Source: Sphingopyxis sp. Root154 (GTDB lineage Bacteria; Pseudomonadota; Alphaproteobacteria; Sphingomonadales; Sphingomonadaceae). Taken from it: a DNA stretch of 64,000 nucleotides. Location of the stretch: contig NZ_LMGI01000002.1 in NCBI RefSeq assembly GCF_001427105.1, forward strand, positions 1,530,651 through 1,594,650, in the 5' to 3' direction. Positions within the stretch are counted from its first letter, which is position 1. Each line of letters begins with the position of its first letter. Of this stretch, positions 1 through 8,314 are shown piece after piece. The position numbers were made by a program, and so were the translations under genes. The notes under the pieces were generated by a model. That model had not been told where the DNA came from and did no database searches. It saw only the letters and a program-made list of their open reading frames with translations.

Positions 1-674
1 TTGCCCGCAATTTCGAGCGCGTCGAGCACAGTGCGGCCATAGGTGACGATCGTACAGTCGCTGCCCTCGCGCGCAATCGCCGCCTTTCCGAGCGGGACGA
101 TATGCCCCGGACCCGGATCGTCGGATTTCAGGCCGTAGCAGAGGATATTCTCGATGAAGATCACCGGGTCGTTGCACGCGATCGCCGCGCGCATCAGCCC
201 CTGCGCATCGGCGGCATTCGACGGCGTGACGACCTTAAGCCCCGCGACATGCGCGAACCAGGCTTCGAGCATGTCCGAATGCTGCCCGCCAAAGCCGACC
301 CCGACGCCGGTCGTGGTGCGGATCACCAGCGGGACATTGGTCTGTCCCCCCGACATGAAGCGCAGCTTCGCGGCATGATTGACGATCTGGTCCATCGCGA
401 CCGTCACGAAGTTCATCAGCATGATCTCGGCGATCGGGCGGAAGCCCGCGAGCGCGGCGCCTACGCACGCGCCGACGATCGCCTGCTCCGAAATCGGCGT
501 GGCGCGGATGCGGTTCTCGCCATATTTTTCGGTCAGACCCGACGAGATTTTGAACACTCCGCCGCCCTGCTTCGCGGCGACATCCTCGCCGAGCAGGATC
601 ACGCCTTCATCCTCGGCCATCGCTTCGTCGATCGCGCGGTTGATCGCCTGCGTCATCGTGATCTGCATGCTCAT
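1..674 (-). CDS. Thiamine-diphosphate dehydrogenase E1 component, beta subunit (3' end cut by window)
   Basis: Beta subunit of a two-subunit 2-oxoacid dehydrogenase E1 (pyruvate/acetoin dehydrogenase type). About 224 codons are visible from an ATG at 674; the C-terminus lies left of the window. Seen: an early GEDVA motif, a glycine-rich GGGVFK stretch, PISEQAIVG, and GVGFGGQHSDMLEAWF, all typical of E1 beta. It starts inside the stop of the alpha gene (ATGA overlap), so the two are co-translated. It is closely similar to the second beta subunit at 44884-45873, so the window has two paralogous E1 pairs. The oxoacid substrate cannot be read from the sequence. Confidence 0.93.
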   Translation of the reverse strand, partial: MSMQITMTQAINRAIDEAMAEDEGVILLGEDVAAKQGGGVFKISSGLTEKYGENRIRATPISEQAIVGACVGAALAGFRPIAEIMLMNFVTVAMDQIVNHAAKLRFMSGGQTNVPLVIRTTTGVGVGFGGQHSDMLEAWFAHVAGLKVVTPSNAADAQGLMRAAIACNDPVIFIENILCYGLKSDDPGPGHIVPLGKAAIAREGSDCTIVTYGRTVLDALEIAG

Positions 675-1651
675 GCCGCAATCTCCTCTTCGAAGACATC
701 CTTGCGGATTTCCTCGGGTCCCGGCAGCGGGCTGTTCGCCGCGAACTCAGCCGCCGCGTCCATCTGGGCGTCGAGGTCGGCAACGATCGCGTCGAGGTCG
801 GCCTCGGTGAACTGATGATCGAGCATCAGCTGGCGCAGCCGGGGCAGGGGATCCTCCGCCGCCATCTCGGCAAGATGCTCGGGCGGCATGTAAGAGAAGT
901 CGGCGCCGAAGAAATGGCCCATCATCCGGTAGCACATCGCCTCGATCAGCGTCGGCCCCTCGCCTGCGCGGGCGCGGTCGACCGCGGCCCTCGTCGTATT
1001 GTACATCGCGATCGCGTCGTTGCCGTCGACCTTTACGCCGTCCATTCCGTAAGCCCGGGCGCGGGTGACGATCGAATCGACCTTAGTATGGTCGGCAAAG
1101 GCGGTGTGTTCGCCGTAGCGGTTGTTCTGGCAGAGGAAGATCACGGGCAGCTTCCACAACTGCGCCATGTTCATCGCCTCGTGAAACGCGCCGATATTGG
1201 TCGCGCCATCACCAAAGCAAACCATCGTTACCTTGCCGTCGCCGCGGTTCTGCGACGCCAGCGCGAGGCCGTTGGCGATGGGCAGCCCCGACCCGACGAC
1301 GCCCGTCGTCACCATCACGCCGGTTTCGGGATGGGTGATATGCATCGACCCGCCCTTGCCGCGGCAGGTGCCGCCGACCTTGCCCGCAATTTCGGCGAAC
1401 AGCGGGTTCAGCGGCACACCCTTGGCGATCTGATCGTGCTGGCCGCGATAGGTGGTGACGAGATAATCGTCCTGATTGAGCGCCGCCATCGCCGCCGCGG
1501 ACACCAACTCCTGTCCGCGCACCGTGTAATAAATCACCGCGAGCTTGCCGGTCATCAGCAGCGAGCGGAATTTTTCGTCGGCACGCGCGACGCGCATCGT
1601 GCGGGTGTAGATGTCGCGCAACTTGTCGCGATCGATCGTCATGTCGGTCAT
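671..1651 (-). CDS. Thiamine-diphosphate dehydrogenase E1 component, alpha subunit
   Basis: Alpha subunit (326 aa) of an acetoin/pyruvate-dehydrogenase-like E1; it carries the cofactor site that decarboxylates a 2-oxoacid and hands the acyl group to lipoate. Seen: the thiamine-diphosphate motif starting GDGATNIGAFHEA and ending in QNN about 28 residues later, plus a GKGGSMH loop. It overlaps the upstream glutathione transferase gene and the downstream beta gene by 4 bp each, so the three form one minus-strand operon. It resembles the alpha subunit at 43904-44887 along its whole length. Assigning it to acetoin, pyruvate or branched-chain oxoacids would be a guess. Confidence 0.93.
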   Translation of the reverse strand: MTDMTIDRDKLRDIYTRTMRVARADEKFRSLLMTGKLAVIYYTVRGQELVSAAAMAALNQDDYLVTTYRGQHDQIAKGVPLNPLFAEIAGKVGGTCRGKGGSMHITHPETGVMVTTGVVGSGLPIANGLALASQNRGDGKVTMVCFGDGATNIGAFHEAMNMAQLWKLPVIFLCQNNRYGEHTAFADHTKVDSIVTRARAYGMDGVKVDGNDAIAMYNTTRAAVDRARAGEGPTLIEAMCYRMMGHFFGADFSYMPPEHLAEMAAEDPLPRLRQLMLDHQFTEADLDAIVADLDAQMDAAAEFAANSPLPGPEEIRKDVFEEEIAA

Positions 1652-2295
1652 GCAGGCTCTCCGATGCCGTATTGGGGGTTGGCGCTGGCGACGGCGCTGG
1701 GACGGGCGGCAACGCGGTCGCGCCAGGCGGCGAGATGGGTCAGCGCGGGATCGGGCGCCTGGCCGACCATCGCGCCGAACTCGACGAAGCTATAGAGCAG
1801 GATGTCGGCGAGGCTGAAGCGCTCGCCCGCGATCCATGGTCCGGCGCCGACGATGTCGTTCACCGCTTCGAGCCCGCTCGCCGCAAGCCGCTTCAGGTCG
1901 GCGGCGGCATCAGGCAGGCACAGCACCCGGTCCCTGAACATCGGCAAGCCTTCGGCGCCGCGAAAGCCCGCGGTCATCGGCACGACGACAAGCTGGTCGA
2001 CGATGCGCACGAACATCCGGGTCCGCGCCCGCTGTTCCGGCGTCGCGCCGAGAAGCTCGTTCGCGGCATGCGTTTCGGCCAGATATTCGCAGATCGCGAT
2101 GCTTTCGACGATATGGCTGCCATCGTCGAATTCGAGCAAAGGCGTATGGCCGAGCGGGCTTTTCGCGTAGAAATCGGGTCGGCGGTTCTCGGCCGCCATG
2201 ATGTCGACGAACTGCCGGTCGAGCGTCAGCCCCGTTTCGGCGAGGTACATCAACACCACGCGCGGATTGGGGCCAAGCGATTGATAAAGCTTCAT
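1648..2295 (-). CDS. Glutathione S-transferase family protein
   Basis: A 215-aa soluble protein with the two-domain glutathione transferase layout: an N-terminal thioredoxin-like part with the cis-proline region (GHTPLLEFDDG) and the conserved ESIAICEYLAE glutathione gamma-glutamyl motif at about residues 65-75, then an all-helical C-terminal part. Family members conjugate glutathione to electrophiles or act as isomerases or dehalogenases. The catalytic residue is not obvious in the SLGPNPR start. It lies 10 bp after the SDR gene and overlaps the E1 alpha gene by 4 bp, so it probably serves the same catabolic unit. Confidence 0.9.
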   Translation of the reverse strand: MKLYQSLGPNPRVVLMYLAETGLTLDRQFVDIMAAENRRPDFYAKSPLGHTPLLEFDDGSHIVESIAICEYLAETHAANELLGATPEQRARTRMFVRIVDQLVVVPMTAGFRGAEGLPMFRDRVLCLPDAAADLKRLAASGLEAVNDIVGAGPWIAGERFSLADILLYSFVEFGAMVGQAPDPALTHLAAWRDRVAARPSAVASANPQYGIGEPA

Positions 2296-2305
2296 CGCGC
2301 GGCGC

Positions 2306-3070
2306 CTAGAACTGGACGCGCTTGGTGAAACCGCCGTCGATGACGAGATGCGCGCCGGTCATATAGGGACAGGCGGGCGACGCCATGAAGACGATGCCCT
2401 TCGCAACCTCCTCGGGCTCGCCGAAACGCCCCATCGGCATCTGAGCGAGCGTGCCTTCGTAAAGCGCCGGCACCGCCGACTTGATCACCTCCCAATTGCC
2501 GCCTGGATAATAGATTGCGCCGGGCGACACGATGTTGACGCGGATATTCTGCGCCGCGAGCGCCTGGCTCAATTGCGAGCCATAGGTGATAAGCGCCGCC
2601 TTCAGCGCATTGAACGCTTGCGGCACGATGAAGGTCTCGACCGCGGCGGTCGATGACATGAAGATGATCGATCCCGACCCCGACGCGGCGAGCGCCTCGG
2701 TCAGCACCTCAACCCCGTGCACCGCACCCATGACATCCATGTCGAGCCCGCGCTGCCAGTCGCCGGTCGCGCCCTGCCCCGAAGAACTCGCGGTGTGTAT
2801 GAAGATGTCGCAGCCGCCGAGCGCATCGCGCGCCTTCGCCAGCCACTCACGATAACCGTCGGGATTGCCGGTCATGTCGAACTGCTCGCCAAACACCTTG
2901 CCCGGCCCCTCGGCGTCGATCGCCGCGACTGCTGCCTTCACCTTGTCGGCGTCGCGCGAAAGGAAGGCGACATCGGCTCCTTCGGCAGCGAAAATCTTGA
3001 GCGACGCGAGCCCCAGCCCGTGCGCACCGCCGTTCATGATGACTTTCTTGCCCTTGAGACCCAGATCCAT
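2306..3070 (-). CDS. Short-chain dehydrogenase/reductase family protein with Phe in place of catalytic Tyr
   Basis: A 254-aa Rossmann-fold SDR. The nucleotide-binding motif reads GGAHGLG near residue 14, and a C-terminal VIDGG motif is present. The catalytic Ser is kept (MSSTAAV) but the YxxxK signature reads FNALK, so the proton-donating Tyr is replaced by Phe; the DNA at 2581-2640 confirms this. The protein may be a weak enzyme, use another acid, or be a non-catalytic relative. It is first in the minus-strand unit SDR-GST-E1 alpha-E1 beta, with an AGGAGG ribosome site right before the ATG. The substrate is unknown. Confidence 0.9.
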   Translation of the reverse strand: MDLGLKGKKVIMNGGAHGLGLASLKIFAAEGADVAFLSRDADKVKAAVAAIDAEGPGKVFGEQFDMTGNPDGYREWLAKARDALGGCDIFIHTASSSGQGATGDWQRGLDMDVMGAVHGVEVLTEALAASGSGSIIFMSSTAAVETFIVPQAFNALKAALITYGSQLSQALAAQNIRVNIVSPGAIYYPGGNWEVIKSAVPALYEGTLAQMPMGRFGEPEEVAKGIVFMASPACPYMTGAHLVIDGGFTKRVQF

Positions 3071-3330
3071 CGCATCCTCCTCATGTCATTTTGGTGAGGA
3101 GAGTATCGGGCTAGTCCGTATGGGGACATCAGCAAAAATGGGAGCCGCCCGCATCCCGCCGCCAAGACTCGAATTGAATGTCGTTCCATGGCCGTCCGCT
3201 ATTTGAACGGCACGGGTTGGATCGTCAGCGATTTAGGCCAAATGTCCAACCCCGAGCTCGAAGCGGTCATGCCAACGTGCGCTAAGCGATGCCTCGTCCG
3301 CTGAGAAGGGCGTTGCAACCGTGCCAACTT

Positions 3331-3384
3331 ATCGGATATTCCCGATAAGAATTGACCGACGCGCTTCCATCGGATAATCCCGAT
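3331..3384 (+). promoter_or_regulatory. arsR promoter with two near-identical 16-bp operators
   Basis: ATCGGATATTCCCGAT at 3331-3346 and ATCGGATAATCCCGAT at 3369-3384 differ at one base and are imperfect palindromes 38 bp apart. Between them lies TTGACC (3352-3357, candidate -35); GATAAT (3373-3378, candidate -10) sits inside the second copy. This suits ArsR repression of its own promoter. The second copy ends 2 bp before the arsR ATG, leaving no room for a Shine-Dalgarno. The rest of the gap, 3071-3330, shows nothing I can name. Confidence 0.75.
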
Positions 3385-3386
3385 GC

Positions 3387-3716
3387 ATGCAAACTGATTC
3401 CGCTTTGGCCATTCTCGCCGCGCTGGCGCATCCAACCCGCCTCGATGCGTTCCGCCTGCTCGTCAAACATGAACCGGAAGGCCTGTCGACGGGTCAGCTC
3501 GTCGAGGCATCGGAACTCACCCAAAGCACCTTCTCGACTCATCTCGCGGTACTCGCCAGGGCCGGCCTCGTGACATCCGAGAAGCGCGGGCGCCAGATTA
3601 TCCAGCGCGCGGATATCGACGCCCTTCGCGGCCTGATGCTCTTCCTCGCCAAGGATTGCTGCCAGGGACGCGCCGAGCTTTGCGAGCCTCTGCTTGCCGA
3701 ACTGGCGTGCTGCTGA
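3387..3716 (+). CDS. arsR: ArsR-family arsenite-responsive repressor
   Basis: A 109-aa winged-helix repressor that opens the arsenic operon. The helix-turn-helix is at about residues 32-60 (LTQSTFSTHLAVLARAGLV). The classic ELCVCDL metal site in the recognition helix is absent. Instead there is a C-terminal cysteine cluster, C91, C92 and C99, plus C108-C109, like the relocated arsenite site known in Acidithiobacillus ferrooxidans ArsR. The start at 3387 fits the fold; it has no Shine-Dalgarno and lies about 7 bp after the putative -10, so the mRNA may be leaderless. Binding of As(III) should release the operators at 3331-3384. Confidence 0.93.
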   Translation: MQTDSALAILAALAHPTRLDAFRLLVKHEPEGLSTGQLVEASELTQSTFSTHLAVLARAGLVTSEKRGRQIIQRADIDALRGLMLFLAKDCCQGRAELCEPLLAELACC

Positions 3717-3729
3717 AGGAACCGGCGTC

Positions 3730-4158
3730 ATGACCGATATCATCATCTACCATAACCCGAAATGCGGGACGTCGCGCAACACGCTCGCGCTGATCCGCAA
3801 CGCCGGGATCGAGCCGCATGTCGTGGAATATCTGAAAACGCCCCCATCGCGCGCTCTGCTGGAACAACTGATCGAGCGGGCGGGTATCGCGCCGCGCGAG
3901 CTCCTCCGCGAAAAGGGAACGCCTTATGCCGAGCTGGGTCTTGCCGATCCGTCCCTCGACGATGCGGCGCTGGTCGAGGCGATGATGGCGCACCCGATCC
4001 TGATTAACCGGCCGCTTGTCGTGTCGTCGCTCGGGGTAAGGCTCTGTCGGCCATCCGAAGCGGTGCTCGATATCCTTCCGGCCCGTCAGGTCGGCGCCTT
4101 TGCAAAGGAGGATGGCGAGCGCGTCGTCGACGCAGACGGAAATCGCATCCAGCCCTGA
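3730..4158 (+). CDS. arsC: Arsenate reductase, glutaredoxin-dependent ArsC type
   Basis: A 142-aa cytoplasmic reductase of the ArsC/Spx fold that turns arsenate into arsenite with glutathione and glutaredoxin. Catalytic Cys12 lies in HNPKCGTSRNT, and the arsenate-binding arginine region (NRPLVVSSLGVRLCRPSE) follows near residues 94-111. An upstream in-frame ATG at 3694 would overlap arsR; the ATG at 3730 with AAGGAA just before it is the better start and gives the usual family length. The product, arsenite, would be exported by the Acr3 pump encoded 12 bp downstream. Confidence 0.95.
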   Translation: MTDIIIYHNPKCGTSRNTLALIRNAGIEPHVVEYLKTPPSRALLEQLIERAGIAPRELLREKGTPYAELGLADPSLDDAALVEAMMAHPILINRPLVVSSLGVRLCRPSEAVLDILPARQVGAFAKEDGERVVDADGNRIQP

Positions 4159-4170
4159 GGAAGAACATCC

Positions 4171-5238
4171 ATGTCCAACGCTATCAAGCGGGAACGGCTG
4201 TCGTTCCTCGATCGCTACCTGACGCTCTGGATCTGCCTTGCGATGGCGCTCGGCGTCTGGCTCGGGTCGACCTTCGACGGCCTGCCTGCAGCGATCGACG
4301 CGCTGTCGGTCGGGTCGACCAATATCCCGATTGCAATCGGCCTCATCCTGATGATGTATCCGCCGCTGGCGCGCGTCCGCTATGAAGAGCTTCCGCGCGT
4401 TTTCGAGGACAAGAGGGTTCTCGCCATCTCGCTCATCCAGAACTGGATCATCGGTCCCGTCCTGATGTTCGCGCTCGCGGTGATCTTCCTGTCGGACAAG
4501 CCCGAATATATGACCGGACTGATCCTGATCGGCCTCGCGCGCTGCATCGCGATGGTCATCGTCTGGAACCAGCTCGCGAAAGGCGACAATCAATATGTCG
4601 CCGCGCTCGTCGCCTTCAACTCGATCTTCCAGATTCTGTTTTTCAGCGTCTATGCCTGGTTCTTCCTGACCATCTTGCCGCCGCTTTTCGGGCTCGAAGG
4701 GAGCGTGATCGACGTCAGCTTCCGGACCGTCGCCGAAGCGGTCCTCATCTACCTCGGCATTCCATTTGCGGCGGGATATCTCACCCGCAAATGGCTGGCC
4801 GGCGCCAAAGGCAATGACTGGTACGAGACGCGCTTCCTGCCCCGCATCGCGCCGATCACGCTTGTCGCGCTGCTCTTCACGATCGTCGCGATGTTCAGCC
4901 TCAAGGGCGGCGAGATCGTCGCCATTCCCGGCGACGTTGTGCGCATCGCCATTCCGCTCGCCATCTATTTCGTCGTCCAGTTCGTCATCAGCTTCTGGAT
5001 GGGCAATCTTATCGAGGCCGATTATCCGCGCACGACCGCGGTCGCCTTCACAGCGGCGGGTAATAATTTCGAGCTCGCGATCGCGGTCGCCATCGCCGCC
5101 TTCGGCCTTGCGTCGCCGGTCGCCTTCGCCGCCGTCATCGGCCCGCTCGTCGAGGTTCCCGTGCTCATCCTGCTGGTGAGCGTCGCCTTCTGGTTCGGAC
5201 GCCGCTGGTTTCCGGCGTCCACCCCCGCGAAAGACTGA
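4171..5238 (+). CDS. acr3: Acr3-type arsenite efflux permease
   Basis: A 355-aa inner-membrane carrier of the ACR3 (BART) family with about ten hydrophobic segments. The essential cysteine of the fourth membrane segment is visible as C125 in [13 protein letters not shown], and the conserved [15 protein letters not shown] motif occurs late in the protein. It extrudes arsenite using the proton-motive force. It is third in the operon after arsC (12-bp gap) and precedes arsH by 5 bp. This is the Acr3 family, not the unrelated ArsB family, although annotation often mixes the names. Confidence 0.95.
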   Translation: MSNAIKRERLSFLDRYLTLWICLAMALGVWLGSTFDGLPAAIDALSVGSTNIPIAIGLILMMYPPLARVRYEELPRVFEDKRVLAISLIQNWIIGPVLMFALAVIFLSDKPEYMTGLILIGLARCIAMVIVWNQLAKGDNQYVAALVAFNSIFQILFFSVYAWFFLTILPPLFGLEGSVIDVSFRTVAEAVLIYLGIPFAAGYLTRKWLAGAKGNDWYETRFLPRIAPITLVALLFTIVAMFSLKGGEIVAIPGDVVRIAIPLAIYFVVQFVISFWMGNLIEADYPRTTAVAFTAAGNNFELAIAVAIAAFGLASPVAFAAVIGPLVEVPVLILLVSVAFWFGRRWFPASTPAKD

Positions 5239-5243
5239 ACTCC

Positions 5244-5999
5244 ATGACTGCCCCGACCTTCTCGCGCCTGCGCACACTCACCCACCCCACCCATCTTCCG
5301 GCGCTGAGCGCAGAATATATACGGTCGCAACCGGCGCTGGGCCTCGGCCCGCTCGATCCCGCGCCGCGCATCCTGCTGCTCTACGGGAGCTTGCGCGAAC
5401 GCTCCTATTCGCGGCTCGTCATCGAAGAGACTGCGCGCCTTCTCCAGCTTTTCGGCTGCGAAACGCGCATCTTCGATCCCACGGACCTGCCGCTTCCCGA
5501 CCTGATCGCCGACGACGATCATCCGGCGGTCGAGGACCTCCGGCAGCATTCGCTCTGGTCCGAAGGCCAGGTCTGGTGCAGCCCCGAACGTCACGGCCAG
5601 ATCACCGGGATCATGAAGGCGCAGGTCGATCATCTCCCGCTCGCCTTTAAGGGCCTCCGCCCGACGCAGGGCCGTGCCCTCGCGGTCATGCAGGTCTCGG
5701 CGGGATCACAATCGTTCAACAGTGTGAACACGCTCCGCATTCTCGGCCGCTGGATGCGGATGATCACCATCCCCAACCAGTCGAGCGTCGCCAAGGCCTA
5801 TCAGGAGTTCGACGAGGCGGGTCGTATGCTGCCCTCGAGCTATTATGACCGGATTGTCGATGTCGCCGAAGAACTGGTGCGCTTCACCGTGCTGACGCGC
5901 GGCCACGCCGCCCAGCTCGTCGACCGCTATTCGGAACGCAAGGATCGGAACGAACCCGTCGTTACGCCGGCCCGGTTAGCCGGCCTGCCGGGCGTCTGA
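5244..5999 (+). CDS. arsH: ArsH NADPH-dependent FMN reductase/organoarsenical oxidase
   Basis: A 251-aa flavodoxin-like FMN protein. The phosphate-binding loop [10 protein letters not shown] lies at about residues 49-58, and the family-typical stretches [15 protein letters not shown] and [12 protein letters not shown] follow. ArsH enzymes oxidise trivalent organoarsenicals and reduce oxygen or quinones with NADPH. It starts 5 bp after acr3 and closes the four-gene arsenic operon, a common order in sphingomonads and rhizobia. The C-terminus is complete. No terminator was recognised before the next gene. Confidence 0.94.
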   Translation: MTAPTFSRLRTLTHPTHLPALSAEYIRSQPALGLGPLDPAPRILLLYGSLRERSYSRLVIEETARLLQLFGCETRIFDPTDLPLPDLIADDDHPAVEDLRQHSLWSEGQVWCSPERHGQITGIMKAQVDHLPLAFKGLRPTQGRALAVMQVSAGSQSFNSVNTLRILGRWMRMITIPNQSSVAKAYQEFDEAGRMLPSSYYDRIVDVAEELVRFTVLTRGHAAQLVDRYSERKDRNEPVVTPARLAGLPGV

Positions 6000-6039
6000 G
6001 CGCCCTGCAAACAGCGTGCTTGGCTTCTGTCGACCGCAA

Positions 6040-6050
6040 CCTGTATAGAC
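6040..6050 (+). promoter_or_regulatory. Putative HutC-type operator before the hutC-like gene
   Basis: CCTGTATAGAC lies 5 bp before the likely ATG at 6056. The TGTATA core is the kind of half-site known for HutC regulators, and the minus-strand promoter of the receptor operon carries CCTGTATATACA (11065-11076). Autoregulation is inferred from this match. Confidence 0.5.
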
Positions 6051-6055
6051 GGGTT

Positions 6056-6856
6056 ATGGATTTTATCACTCGCACGCCCGGACGCGGATCAAAGCTTTCG
6101 AATGGATCCGCGGCCGCCCGGCCCAGCGGCCCTGACAACGAAAATGACCGGTCTCCGCCTCGTTACGCCGCCATCAAGCAGAGCATTTGCGATGCCGTTC
6201 GCGACGGGCATCTGAAGCCGGGCGACCGGGTGCCGTCGGAAGCCGAGCTGGTCCAACAGTTCGACGTGTCGCGCATGACCGCCAATCGGGCACTACGCGA
6301 GCTACAAGCCGCGGGCGTTCTCGTACGCCGCGCGGGCAGCGGATCGTTCATCGCCGAGCCCAAGCCGATCGGCCAGATGATCGAAATCCGCAATATCGCC
6401 GAAGAAATCCGGGAGCGCGGGCATGTCTACCGGGCGCGCGTCGTGCAGAATGATGAGATACGCGCCAATGCCGACATGGCGGCGCTGCTCGAGGTTCCGA
6501 TCGGGACCAGGCTGTTCCACTCGATCATCGTGCACCATGAAGCCGAATTCCCGATCCAGCTCGAAGAGCGTTTCGTGCTCGCGTCAGCCGCCCCCGACTA
6601 TGGCAAGATCGACTTCACGCAGATGACGCCCAACGAGTATCTGACAAGGACGGCGCCGCTCGAACGGGTCGAACATCGGGTTCGCGCCGAGATGCCCGAC
6701 GCGCACACCCACAGCATGCTGGGGCTGTCGGATGGCGAACCCGTGCTGCGGATGACGCGCCGGACATGGAGTCATTCGCGCCTCGTCAGCCACGCCTGGC
6801 TGACGCATCCCGGATCGCGCTTCGAGCTGTCGGCCGCCTTCTCGATCGACGACTGA
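6056..6856 (+). CDS. hutC: GntR-family transcriptional regulator, HutC subfamily
   Basis: A protein of about 266 aa with an N-terminal GntR winged helix (DRVPSEAELVQQFDVSR followed by TANRALREL) and a C-terminal UTRA ligand domain ending in the HutC-like PGSRFELSAAFS. HutC proteins repress histidine-utilisation genes and respond to urocanate, but no hut catabolic gene is present. It faces the receptor-PepSY operon, which carries a matching promoter site, so a nutrient- or metal-uptake role is more likely. A TTG at 6020 is an alternative start; I prefer ATG 6056 because the operator-like site lies between them. Confidence 0.85.
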   Translation: MDFITRTPGRGSKLSNGSAAARPSGPDNENDRSPPRYAAIKQSICDAVRDGHLKPGDRVPSEAELVQQFDVSRMTANRALRELQAAGVLVRRAGSGSFIAEPKPIGQMIEIRNIAEEIRERGHVYRARVVQNDEIRANADMAALLEVPIGTRLFHSIIVHHEAEFPIQLEERFVLASAAPDYGKIDFTQMTPNEYLTRTAPLERVEHRVRAEMPDAHTHSMLGLSDGEPVLRMTRRTWSHSRLVSHAWLTHPGSRFELSAAFSIDD

Positions 6857-6867
6857 CCGCCGGCAGG

Positions 6868-7602
6868 TCAGGCCGCGCTGCGGGTGACGACGGGTTTGCG
6901 GCGTCGGCGCAGCCAGCGGAAGTCGGCGCGGCTGAAACTCTTGAACAGCAGGTAGAAGCCGGTGCCCGAGAGCCATAACGCGCCGAAGGCGACGAAGATA
7001 ATGAGCGGGTGGTTGAAGCTCTTCCGGTTCACATAGTCCATATTGTGGAGCATCCAGAAGAAGTCCCACGTCCGCCAGCTATCGCCGCGCATGACAAGAA
7101 AGCGCGCGGTGTCGAGCGAGACATAAGCGCTGCTATTCTCGGCATCGGCAAAGTCGACCCGCCACATCGCGCCTTCATGATCGCGCGATTCCAGATTGGG
7201 CTTCGCGAGCACGCTCACCTTGCGGATCGGCGCCTCGTTCATCATCGATGCGATGTCGCGCGCCATCTGCTCGTCGACATGGACCGTCTCGCCGCTCGTC
7301 GCATCGACGAGGCGCGTGCCCTTGGTCGTGCGAAGTTCATAGATCGGGCGCGCACCAAGGTCGCGCAGGACGATGCCGGTGACGGGTTCGTGGCGCGGCA
7401 GCGCCGCAACGTCGAAATAATCGCCGGCCGGCAGCGGGTGAGCGTGCGACATGCCGCCGCCGTGCCCGCCGACCTTGTCCGTGTCGAGCAGCGCCATCAC
7501 CGAGCCGCTCAGGGCCCAGAGCAGGAATTGCAGCCCGAGGATCAGGCCGACCCATTTGTGGATGCGCCGGAAAAATAGCGGCGTCAGGCGAATCTTCCTC
7601 AT
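6868..7602 (-). CDS. PepSY-associated membrane protein (second copy)
   Basis: A 244-aa inner-membrane protein with one N-terminal hydrophobic segment (HKWVGLILGLQFLLWALSG), a periplasmic PepSY-type middle and a C-terminal hydrophobic pair. Conserved histidines sit in RIHKW and in WMLHNMDY. Such proteins often accompany siderophore or metal receptors and may act as periplasmic reductases or redox carriers. It overlaps the preceding PepSY gene by 4 bp and is clearly related to it, suggesting a duplication and a heteromeric pair. It ends 11 bp from the convergent hutC-like gene. The exact function is unknown. Confidence 0.85.
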   Translation of the reverse strand: MRKIRLTPLFFRRIHKWVGLILGLQFLLWALSGSVMALLDTDKVGGHGGGMSHAHPLPAGDYFDVAALPRHEPVTGIVLRDLGARPIYELRTTKGTRLVDATSGETVHVDEQMARDIASMMNEAPIRKVSVLAKPNLESRDHEGAMWRVDFADAENSSAYVSLDTARFLVMRGDSWRTWDFFWMLHNMDYVNRKSFNHPLIIFVAFGALWLSGTGFYLLFKSFSRADFRWLRRRRKPVVTRSAA

Positions 7603-8303
7603 GCCTTCTTCCCTTTGCGGCGCTTGAAAGACCAGATCAGCAGCCAGGCCCCGGAAAGCGCCATCGCGAAGGCACTCCAGGTTGCGACGCGAAGCAGCGG
7701 ATTGTTGACGTCGGTCCGCTCGTCATAATCCATGATGTGAAGCATCCAGGCGAAGTCGAAGACGCGCCAGAGTGCGTGGCGCCGCGAAATCAGCTCGCCC
7801 GTCTGCGGCGAGAGATAGAGCGTCGGGCGGTTCCAGCCCTCGAACTCGACCTGCCAATAGGGCGGCGCCCGTGACTGCATTTCTTGCGGCGCCTTGGTCA
7901 GCAGGCGTACCGACACGATCTTGCCGTCACTGGTGTAGATGCGCCGCGCCTGTTCGCGAACCTGGGACTCGGTCAACGCAGGCAGCGGCGCACCCGAGCG
8001 GGCATCGAACAGCCGCGCCCCCTCGGGCGTTTCTGCTCGCCAGACGGGGCGATCGAAGAACCGCTGCAAGCGAAGCTCGGATGCACCGGGCGCGGCCGCA
8101 ACGATCCGCGACGGCGGCGCCATATCCGCCAGGTCGTATGATCGAATCGCCGGCGCGCGCACGAGATGGTCGCCATGAATGGTGTCGATGTGCACAACCA
8201 CCATGTAGAAGCCGGTCAGCGTCCAGAGCAGAGCCTGGATGCCGACCACCAGGGCCAGCCATTTATGCGTTCGCCGGACGAGCAGCGGCCAACGGATCGC
8301 CAT
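7599..8303 (-). CDS. PepSY-associated membrane protein (first copy)
   Basis: A 234-aa protein with the same plan as its downstream neighbour: an N-terminal membrane segment after RRTHKW, a periplasmic part of about 150 residues with a PepSY-like half, and a C-terminal membrane segment preceded by WMLHIMDY. The histidines at both membrane borders could bind heme or metal; that is an inference from their conservation between the two copies. It starts 11 bp after the receptor gene and so belongs to the receptor-PepSY-PepSY operon, which suggests a role in processing the imported ligand. Confidence 0.85.
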   Translation of the reverse strand: MAIRWPLLVRRTHKWLALVVGIQALLWTLTGFYMVVVHIDTIHGDHLVRAPAIRSYDLADMAPPSRIVAAAPGASELRLQRFFDRPVWRAETPEGARLFDARSGAPLPALTESQVREQARRIYTSDGKIVSVRLLTKAPQEMQSRAPPYWQVEFEGWNRPTLYLSPQTGELISRRHALWRVFDFAWMLHIMDYDERTDVNNPLLRVATWSAFAMALSGAWLLIWSFKRRKGKKA

Positions 8304-8314
8304 ATCGATTACCC

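Noticed and set aside
3598..5277. A 559-codon minus-strand frame across the arsenic operon
   Set aside because: Antisense to arsC and acr3, which have clear motifs; the translated product is charge-rich and unlike any protein.
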